A program made the position numbers and the translations under genes. 9,202 nucleotides of DNA from CAIOSQ01 sp044359885 (GTDB lineage Bacteria > Pseudomonadota > Alphaproteobacteria > CACIAM-22H2), in assembly GCA_044359885.1 (NCBI GenBank), contig JBIKLI010000172.1, forward strand, positions 1 to 9,202, read 5' to 3'. This document shows positions 6,001-9,202 of this stretch, piece after piece. The notes below the pieces were generated by a model. That model was given only the letters and a program-made list of their open reading frames with translations, was not told the DNA's origin and searched no databases. Each line of letters begins with the position of its first letter. Positions within the stretch are counted from its first letter, which is position 1.

Positions 6001-8350
6001 GGGTGGCGAAGGCAACGACACGATTTCCGTGACGTTCTCCGGTCAGAACATCTCCAACCGGAATTTCGCTGGTGACCGGCACACCGGCAGCGACCGCGAC
6101 GCCGTCGATCCAGGCGACGGCGACGACACCGTCGTCTTCCACGGAACCTGGACCGGTTCGAACATCGCGCTCAACCTGAATGGCGGAAACGACATCTTCC
6201 GCAATCTCGGGTCTTCGGCGATTCCCGTCCATGGCGGGGCGGGCGCCGACCTGATCCAAGGCGGGTCGGCGAACGAATCGCTGTTCGGGAACTCTGGCGA
6301 CGACACCCTCGAGGGCGGCACCGGAAACGACACGCTCGACGGTGGCAGCGGATCAGACACCGCCGCGTACGCCTATCGCGCGTCGGCGCTGGTGGCGACC
6401 CTCGCTTCCTCGGGCACGGTCACGATCAATGTCGGGTCTGGGGACACGGATGTCCTGATCGCGATCGAGAATGTCTTGGGCGGCAGCGGAAACGACACGC
6501 TGGTCGGCGACGCTGCGGTCAATCGCCTGGCCGGATGGTCCGGTGACGACCTGTTGTCCGGTGGCGGCGACAACGACAATCTGGACGGTGGAGCAGGGGT
6601 CGATACCGCCGATTACGGCTATGCGACCGGGGCACTGACCGCGACCCTGGATGGCGCAGGAACGGCGACGGTCGTCGCGGGAACCGGCGACACGGACACG
6701 CTGATTTCGATCGAGAATGTCGTCGGCGGCAGCGGTCATGACGTGCTCTTCGGAGACGGCGGCGCGAACGGCCTGAACGGCGGCGGCGGCAACGACACGT
6801 TGCGCGGCGGCGCGGGCAACGATCTGCTGGATGGGGCGAGCGGCAACGACACCGCCGATTATGGATACCTGGCGGCCGGTGCTGCCCTCTCCGCGACCCT
6901 GAACGCCGCGACGACGGTGATCCTGGCGGTCGGCGACGCCGACACGGACACGCTGGTCTCGATCGAGAATGTCTCGGGCGGGGGCGGGAATGACTGGCTG
7001 ACCGGCGACGGCGGCGGGAACCGGATCACGGGCGGCGCCGGAAACGACATCCTGTCGGGCGGGGCGGGCAACGATTTTCTTTCGGGCGGTAGCGGCGACG
7101 ACATCCTGGCGGGCGATGACGGCGACGACTCGCTGTCCGGCAGCGCGGGCGTCGACACGCTGTCGGGAGGCGCCGGCAACGACAATTTCGGCACGGATGC
7201 GGACGGCTTCATCGTCGACTACAGCTATGTGACGTCGACGTCGCTCGCGGTCACGATGCGGTCGGATCAGATGAACACGGTCACCGTGGCGATCGGCGAT
7301 ACCGACACGCTGGGATATGGCGTCGACGCCATCGTCGGCGGCGCGCTGGGCGACACGCTGGTCAATCTCGGCATCGACCGCTTCACGCTGGCGGGCGGCG
7401 GCGGCGACGATACGCTGCAGGGCGGCAGCCGCGCCGACCGCCTGGATGGCGGGGATGGGAACGACACGGCGTTCTACGGCCATCTCGGCGCTTTTGCCGG
7501 GGTCACGGCGACGCTCGACTCCGCGGGCACGCTGACGCTGGCGCTTGGCGCGACCGACATCGACACGCTGGTCTCGATCGAGAACATCGTGGGCGGGAAC
7601 GGCAACGATCTGCTGGCCGGCGATTCGGCCGGCAATCGGCTCCACGGCGGCGGCGGCGACGACAGGCTGCGCGGTGGTTTTGGCGACGACGTCCTCGATG
7701 GCGGGAGCGGTCAGGACACGGCGGATTACGACTACACGACGGTCGGCATCACGATCTCGCTCGAACAACCTGGCGGTTTCGCGACCCGCGTGACGGTGTC
7801 GCTCGGCGAAACCGACGAACTGCTGGACATCGAGAACCTGACCGGCGGCAGCGGCAACGATTCGTTCCGGGGCAACACGATCGCGAATGTCCTGACCGGC
7901 GGAGATGGCGACGACAGGCTCGACGGCGGCGGCGGTAGCGATACGCTGAGCGGCGGCGCAGGCAATGACGTCTTCATCCTGGATCTGGCCCACAGCCTGA
8001 CCCAGACGTCGGACGCCCTGTTCGCAGGCTCCGGAGAGGACCTGCCGTTCCTGATCGATCTGGGCCCTGGCGACGTCCTGTCGCTGTTCGATCCGTCGCT
8101 TCCGCAGGAAACGTTCAGTTTCCCGCCGCTCTTCCTGCAATCGGCGTTCGACGGCATGAACGCCGCACCGGAAGATCATGACGGTGCTTATTTCGTGCTC
8201 GGCGCAGGCTTGCTCTACTTCGACCACAACGGGCACGATCCCATGGATCCGTCGACGGCCGGATATTCCGTGATCGCGCGGGTCGGAAACGGCGACACGC
8301 CGGCATCCGCGTCATTCCAAGTGGTCGGCGGGGGCGGCACCGTCGCGTAG
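2..8350 (+). CDS. Giant RTX calcium-binding repeat protein, 3' part (5' end outside window)
   Basis: This frame is open from base 2 to the TAG at 8348-8350 and gives 2782 residues. The first ATG at 26 is not the real start. It has no ribosome binding site, and codons 2-25 read DPAGITVS, the same module element that recurs at 242 (DPAGITVG), so the gene continues to the left. The product is rich in Gly, Asp, Thr, Leu and Val and carries many RTX nonapeptides of the form GGxGxDxLx, which bind calcium and fold into parallel beta-rolls after secretion. Between them lie about 20 modules with the hallmark DTLxxIEN. The C-terminus resembles the cap of type I secreted RTX proteins, so export by an ABC/membrane-fusion/outer-membrane channel is inferred; no such genes are in the window. 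I see no protease zinc motif, lipase motif or toxin domain, and an acylated pore-former is unlikely because lysine is nearly absent. Adhesin, S-layer-like or matrix roles are all possible. The family is certain; the function is unknown. Confidence 0.95.
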   Translation, partial: DPAGITVSMAMSQHGTVRDGFGHTDTLVDIDQVVGTGFADVFDGGSGSQRFRGMGGADYFFGGEASDGIGGDFDEISYGNDPAGITVGFADESGTVADGFGATDSFFQIERISGSGHADVMTVTGGTARAAFRGMQGADILTGGVSGFDRADYNGGNETTGISVDLVAGRAADGFGSTDTLAGIEHINGSAFADVILGDGANNSFAGANGDDTLRGAGGNDTLDGGSGSDVLQGGAGDDTLLGGSGIDIALFDDATAGMTLTLNASGTVVVSAPGLGVDTLVSVENVSGGGFNDLLVGDGGDNILRGGLGDDTLDGRGGVDFADYRNAAAAITATLNQFGTVTVADGDGGLDTLIGIEGLRGSAFADRLVGDSGSNRLAGFSGDDVLDGGAGNDRAAFFNATTGIVLTISSGESVTVADGQGGTDTLISIEGADGGGFADIFTGDGGRNEFFGNDGNDTLIGGGGNDLLEGGGGNDLLDGGDGANDRASWSTAGSGVTVDVGAMTATGGAGNDVVIGIEEFQGSAFADSFVGWNNAGGFEIFDPGAGADSIDGGAGFDELSYQSAPAGITLRADLGIVIDGSGSTDGFVNIERFNGSSQADILIGRNNAVDGYPEQFRPRDGNNTIVGNGGVDEVIVDASAGVTVDLALGLIQRGEQADTIVDIERVRGGTGNDLFLGSDNRDGDYTERFRGGAGNDRFDGGLGTDAIEYAGATIGVVVDLAAGTAQDGLGGTDVILGGIEQVIGTVFADTLIGDIGDNVLAGGAGNDRLDGGAGNDLAAYNFDVNDALVANAMNSAVFVDLAGGFAIDGFGGTDTLMSIEQVYGSAFSDVLLGDEVANRFLGWKGHDIIDGRGQAAGTFDVADFRTSTVPVPGEAGVFVDLAAGLARDQYGFTDILRGIEGAIGSIYADTLLGDGGANTLAGDAGNDTLIGGAGNDSFGGDGGVDLMVGGDGDDVFQRSGFGGGFIDIVDGGAGDDTLLFVGDETRNIVANSLDLVSRSFDLADLDIRLLADGRMVVDNLSVPGFDGVDRATVVFATDIEAVAVQGGPTYRFGGQANLLVGGAGHDTLSNTSGGEGALWGGAGDDLLTGGAFNDLLVGGGGIDTLFGAGGDDTLYVVGSGRMDGGAGNDLLRVDPLRESGGGIFLAGGADFDRLQVLGGARLLGARFDTSAGPHIQLLFDHHRSFVFLAAGQSGGPDIEQIAVVDGPSLTLTGATDGGSGADLVLGAFYGAAPVSLTGGEGDDIVVSTNQDAFGGTGDDVLHRVVPNALFQGLRGVTFAGGDGNDTASYAGASHGAGVTADLTRAVWTIGGQSVTDNLVGIENLTGGDGNDMLTGDAGANVLDGGQGVNLLVGGDGDDTYLVSRSGTDTIDDMSGQDVVVFAAPPSEELRPAYVSFSRDLAGSDLLFGYDFPISRIVGHYTGRAVEFVAFHAEDGITVYSLQAGTTPGNGGAGNDLVVGTGNSETIRGFAGRDAIYGNGGTDLLFGDDGDDDLRGSGTLDGGRGDDVIVMTGAGLALGGEGDDELELQSGDGILDGGTGDDFFDVAAGTQATIRDTLGADLLLWRVDVRRISGIDYQSDMVTLEAALSGSSVTFRDPVRDADGAVDFVLFDPDRSGSGVESGFIVASSPAGGTANEIFFGGEPGSGTVSGGAGNDILFERYGGPDNDGSARLADGGAGDDILFLDGYGETYVGGGGADIFRVSSHFRIASNVAFEGGIDWVLPDLGAGDTVLMLDRQGIDDAQVPVFEISGVFDGTNAGMAVDNAPYFVIDLSVPGDHRLFYDDDRSTPGYALIGRVGSAADARQASYAVLGDDDARAQTGEGGPDTLLGRRAVDTLDGAGGADTLYGFGGDDMLVGGPGNDTLDGGSGTDVADYRSLTTGLTGTLATTGTASFTAADDDVDVLIAIEVIESGSGNDRLTGNAADNRIAGNDGDDVLAGGAGDDDIDGGPGLSDNLDGGDGDDVIRDDDGTSLVRGGAGNDDILLQFTTGFTGSNSFLQGGEGNDTISVTFSGQNISNRNFAGDRHTGSDRDAVDPGDGDDTVVFHGTWTGSNIALNLNGGNDIFRNLGSSAIPVHGGAGADLIQGGSANESLFGNSGDDTLEGGTGNDTLDGGSGSDTAAYAYRASALVATLASSGTVTINVGSGDTDVLIAIENVLGGSGNDTLVGDAAVNRLAGWSGDDLLSGGGDNDNLDGGAGVDTADYGYATGALTATLDGAGTATVVAGTGDTDTLISIENVVGGSGHDVLFGDGGANGLNGGGGNDTLRGGAGNDLLDGASGNDTADYGYLAAGAALSATLNAATTVILAVGDADTDTLVSIENVSGGGGNDWLTGDGGGNRITGGAGNDILSGGAGNDFLSGGSGDDILAGDDGDDSLSGSAGVDTLSGGAGNDNFGTDADGFIVDYSYVTSTSLAVTMRSDQMNTVTVAIGDTDTLGYGVDAIVGGALGDTLVNLGIDRFTLAGGGGDDTLQGGSRADRLDGGDGNDTAFYGHLGAFAGVTATLDSAGTLTLALGATDIDTLVSIENIVGGNGNDLLAGDSAGNRLHGGGGDDRLRGGFGDDVLDGGSGQDTADYDYTTVGITISLEQPGGFATRVTVSLGETDELLDIENLTGGSGNDSFRGNTIANVLTGGDGDDRLDGGGGSDTLSGGAGNDVFILDLAHSLTQTSDALFAGSGEDLPFLIDLGPGDVLSLFDPSLPQETFSFPPLFLQSAFDGMNAAPEDHDGAYFVLGAGLLYFDHNGHDPMDPSTAGYSVIARVGNGDTPASASFQVVGGGGTVA
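605..745 (+). repeat. RTX nonapeptide array (five repeats) in block A
   Basis: After the module ending in LGDGAN, five consecutive nonapeptides follow: FAGANGDDT, LRGAGGNDT, LDGGSGSDV, LQGGAGDDT and LLGGSGIDI. They fit the GGxGxDxUx consensus, whose Gly-Asp turns bind Ca2+. Neighbouring modules mostly carry two, which accounts for the longer spacing here (100 instead of 73 codons). Confidence 0.92.
1346..1459 (+). repeat. RTX nonapeptide array (four repeats) in block A
   Basis: Four consecutive calcium-binding nonapeptides, including LIGGGGNDL, LEGGGGNDL and LDGGDGAND, follow the sixth module. The block sits between two IE hallmarks that are 88 codons apart rather than 73, so the extra length is largely added nonapeptides. 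Confidence 0.9.
3836..4069 (+). repeat. Isolated single module between the two blocks
   Basis: This is a lone copy of the repeated module: FAGGDGNDTASYAG, then GVTADL, then the hallmark DNLVGIENLTGG at about 3948-3983, then nonapeptides. It lies about 1.27 kb after the last hallmark of block A and 1.76 kb before the next. Its GVTADL half resembles block A, while its IENLTGGDGND half resembles block B, so it looks intermediate between the two subtypes. Confidence 0.82.
4070..4336 (+). other. HCBP-related beta insert between RTX patches
   Basis: The segment begins GDDTYLVSRSGTDTIDD, continues through QDVVVFAAPPSEEL and SFSRDLAGSDLLFGYDF, and ends VEFVAFHAEDGITVYSLQ (residues 1349-1437 counted from the ATG at 26). 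The order 'GDDTY, DTI.D, VVF, SRD..DLLF, then FVAF.DG..V' matches the layout of the hemolysin-type calcium-binding-protein-related domain. In that family the region follows an RTX array with DDTYVFGRGxGxDTI and ends IExIxFADGTxW. The match is by recalled pattern, not by a profile search. No catalytic residues are evident. Confidence 0.6.
5168..5440 (+). repeat. Internal copy of the C-terminal cap domain
   Basis: Residues 1715-1805 (counted from the ATG at 26) align with the protein's own C-terminal domain at 8051-8329. Shared landmarks in order are: LPDLGAGD versus LIDLGPGD; VFDGTNAG versus AFDGMNAA; PYFVI versus AYFVL; LFYDDD versus LYFDHN; RSTPGYALIGRVG versus PSTAGYSVIARVG; and ASYAVLG versus ASFQVVG. 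Domains with FDG, YF, LxYD and IxRV at these spacings normally sit at the extreme C-terminus of type I secreted RTX proteins. Here nonapeptides resume immediately afterwards, from 5465. It is best explained as a relic of a former C-terminus, or as a duplicated cap. Confidence 0.82.
5774..6360 (+). other. Expanded inter-module segment of block B
   Basis: Two consecutive IE hallmarks (5723 and 6464) are 247 codons apart, about three times the usual distance. The extra sequence has broken nonapeptides (VLAGGAGDDDIDGG, NLDGGDGDDVI, LVRGGAGNDDILL) and strand-like runs such as SVTFSGQNISN and TVVFHGTWTGSNIALNLNG. It ends in a regular array (SLFGNSGDDTLEGG, TLDGGSGSDT). It reads as RTX-type beta-roll with interspersed longer loops; no separate domain is recognised. 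Confidence 0.65.
7019..7189 (+). repeat. Longest RTX nonapeptide array (about six repeats)
   Basis: This is the longest clean run of calcium-binding nonapeptides in the window: ITGGAGNDI, LSGGAGNDF, LSGGSGDDI, LAGDDGDDS, LSGSAGVDT and LSGGAGNDN. All have the Gly-x-Gly-x-Asp turn in register. Such an uninterrupted array is expected to form a right-handed parallel beta-roll with Ca2+ bound in the turns on both faces. Confidence 0.93.
8051..8350 (+). other. C-terminal cap and putative type I secretion signal
   Basis: After the last nonapeptide (GGAGNDVFILD, near 7958-7981) the repeats stop. A linker leads to a domain with LIDLGPGDVLSLFD, SAFDGMNA, GAYFVLGAGLLYFDHNG, YSVIARVG and finally ASFQVVGGGGTVA. 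In type I secreted RTX proteins the repeats are followed by a cap with the pattern FDG...Y...G.LYYD.DG...I..L.......F.VV, and the export signal lies in the last 50-60 residues. The match to that layout is clear by eye. Secretion itself is inferred. Confidence 0.75.
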
Positions 8351-8385
8351 TCGCGTGATGTCCCCAAGCCGCGGGGGCCGGCAGG
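8351..8385. terminator. Possible weak hairpin in the gap between convergent genes
   Basis: The 35 bases between the two stop codons contain a possible stem: GTCCCC at 8360-8365 can pair with GGGGGC at 8373-8378 (one G-U pair) around a seven-base loop. No T-tract follows on either strand, so it is not a standard intrinsic terminator. It may simply reflect the GC-rich composition. Nothing else is seen in this gap. Confidence 0.22.
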
Positions 8386-9202
8386 TCACGGCGGCGGGCG
8401 ATCGGGGTGCGTGCCGGTGCCGTCCAGCCAGGTCGTCCAGGCGTCGCGCAGCGCGGCGAGGGGGCCGGTCCAGTCGCCGATCGTCTGCTGGCGGAACAGG
8501 CGCAGCGAGGGGTACCAGCCGGAGCGCTCGCCCGCGACGCCCCAGCGCCAGTCCGGTGCCGCCGGAAGAAGGATCCAGGCGGGTTTGCCCATGGCGCCGG
8601 CCAGATGGGCGACGGCGGTGTCGACGGCGATCACCAGGTCGAGTCGCTCGATCAGCGCCGCGGTGTCGGCGAAGCTGTAGAGCCGCTCGCCGGCATCCAT
8701 GATCAGGGCCTCGGCGCCCAGCCGGGTGCGCGCCGCCGCGGCCGGGCCTTTCTGCAGCGCGACCAGCCGTACGCGTGGATCGCCGCCCAGGAAGAGCAGC
8801 GACTCCAGGCCCAGGCTGCGGAACCGGTCGTTGCCATGGTCCGGGTTGCCCGCCCAGACCAGGCCTACCTTGCGCTTGCCGTCGCTCGGCAGCGCGACAG
8901 GCGATGGCCGCGAGGCCTTGAGATATGCCGCCCCGGGCCACCAGGGCGCGAAGCGTCCCAGGCGCGGCGGCAAGTCGAGGAGAGGGATCGCGAATTCGAG
9001 GTCGCGGGGCCGCTTGCCGGCCGGGACGACCTGGACGCCGGGCAGGCTGGTGCGCAGCAGATCGACCAGCGGCTCCTGGCAGGCGAGGCAGACGCGCCGG
9101 GCACGGGCGGCCAGCATGGGCAGGAAGCGGCAGAAATTGATCGTGTCGCCCAGCCCTTGCTCGTTGACGACGAAGATCGCGTGCTTGGACGGATCCTCTT
9201 CC
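8386..9202 (-). CDS. GT9-like glycosyltransferase, C-terminal part (TPR-linked family; 5' end outside window)
   Basis: The frame is open from the right edge to the TGA complementary to 8386-8388 and gives 271 residues. The ATG at 9115-9117 is not the start, because upstream codons encode conserved family sequence (VVNEQGLGDTINFCRFLP). Landmarks, in visible residue numbers, are: EQGLGDT at 14-20, the N-terminal Rossmann entry of this family; KVGLVWAGNPDH at 111-122, opening the second half; VALQKGP at about 147-153; VDTAVAHLAGAMGKP at 193-207, the typical nucleotide-sugar-side motif of heptosyltransferase-like enzymes; PDWRWG at 216-221; and WYPSLRLFRQ at 229-238. This is the catalytic region of proteins usually annotated as tetratricopeptide-repeat glycosyltransferases. 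The TPR part, if present, lies beyond 9202. It probably transfers a sugar from a nucleotide donor to a glycan or protein; donor and acceptor cannot be read from the sequence. It converges on the RTX gene, so the two are not one operon. A plain heptosyltransferase is less likely given the EQGLGDT and PDWRW motifs. Confidence 0.85.
   Translation of the reverse strand, partial: EEDPSKHAIFVVNEQGLGDTINFCRFLPMLAARARRVCLACQEPLVDLLRTSLPGVQVVPAGKRPRDLEFAIPLLDLPPRLGRFAPWWPGAAYLKASRPSPVALPSDGKRKVGLVWAGNPDHGNDRFRSLGLESLLFLGGDPRVRLVALQKGPAAAARTRLGAEALIMDAGERLYSFADTAALIERLDLVIAVDTAVAHLAGAMGKPAWILLPAAPDWRWGVAGERSGWYPSLRLFRQQTIGDWTGPLAALRDAWTTWLDGTGTHPDRPPP

Larger units (their letters stand above)
5465..7978 (+). 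repeat. Block B: tandem RTX-linked modules, 'GGSGND' subtype
   Basis: The modules read roughly DTADYxY...LxATLxxxGTxTVxxGxGDTDTL, then xSIENVxGGSGNDxLxGDxxxNRLxG, then nonapeptides. IE hallmark codons begin at 5723, 6464, 6710, 6962, 7577 and 7829. A seventh, degenerate copy near 7296-7340 reads GYGVDAI in place of the IEN motif. Steps are 82, 84 and 84 codons for the regular neighbours (6464-6710, 6710-6962, 7577-7829), about one nonapeptide longer than the 73-codon unit of block A. The hallmark is followed by GGSGND-like sequence instead of GSAFAD. The three modules between about 6370 and 7100 are the most alike at DNA level (for example ATCGAGAATGTC at 6464, 6710 and 6962), suggesting comparatively recent tandem duplication. 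Confidence 0.87.

Noticed and set aside
1790..6259. Long open frame on the minus strand (about 1490 codons)
   Set aside because: It pairs codon for codon with the RTX gene. Its repeats (VVAGAA, DQVV and similar) are the complement of Gly-Asp nonapeptides. It resembles no known family, and its openness follows from codon bias.
6353..8236. Second minus-strand open frame (about 627 codons)
   Set aside because: It is in the same antisense frame as the one at 1790-6259, bounded by a single TCA codon of the RTX gene. It is a low-complexity Arg/Val/Ala shadow with no domain.
2..8350. Classification as a pore-forming RTX cytolysin, protease or lipase
   Set aside because: No HExxH zinc motif, no GxSxG lipase motif in a recognisable fold, no hydrophobic pore-forming segments and only one lysine are visible. 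The missing N-terminus could still hold such a domain.
8312..8941. Minus-strand frame overlapping both genes
   Set aside because: It overlaps the glycosyltransferase in a different frame, where all conserved motifs lie in the other reading. Its product is an Arg/Gly/Pro-rich shadow.

Overview
The window is GC-rich bacterial DNA. It holds two converging genes, both cut by the window edges. The base composition, a giant calcium-binding RTX protein and a glycosyltransferase of the TPR-linked family suggest a proteobacterium, probably an alphaproteobacterium. That placement is inference, since the window has no rRNA or other taxonomic marker.

Region 1 (positions 2-8350, + strand) is one uninterrupted reading frame: the last 2782 codons of a giant RTX (hemolysin-type calcium-binding repeat) protein. 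Its start lies left of the window. From N- to C-terminus it shows: block A (2-2878), twelve modules of a 'GITVDL...DGFGGTDTL..IE...GSAFAD' type ending in RTX nonapeptides; an irregular middle (2879-5440) with scattered nonapeptides, one isolated module, beta-rich inserts and an internal near-copy of the protein's own C-terminal domain; block B (5465-7978), modules of a second subtype ('ATL..GT.TV..GDTDTL.SIEN..GGSGND'); and a C-terminal cap (8051-8350) of the kind that carries the type I secretion signal. No catalytic domain, adhesion domain or secretion gene is visible here.

Region 2 (8351-8385) is a 35-base gap between the converging stop codons, with a short GC-rich hairpin that might stop transcription weakly.

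Region 3 (8386-9202, - strand) is the C-terminal 271 codons of a GT-B/GT9-like glycosyltransferase, the type usually found behind TPR repeats. Its start lies right of the window.

The likely picture is a very large secreted, calcium-folded surface or matrix protein beside a glycan-modifying enzyme. A functional link between the two is possible but not shown. I saw no tRNA, rRNA, CRISPR, insertion sequence or phage signal, and no clearly undescribed system. The most interesting material is the internal architecture of the RTX protein: quantised module spacing, two module subtypes, a buried copy of the C-terminal cap, almost no lysine and no cysteine.
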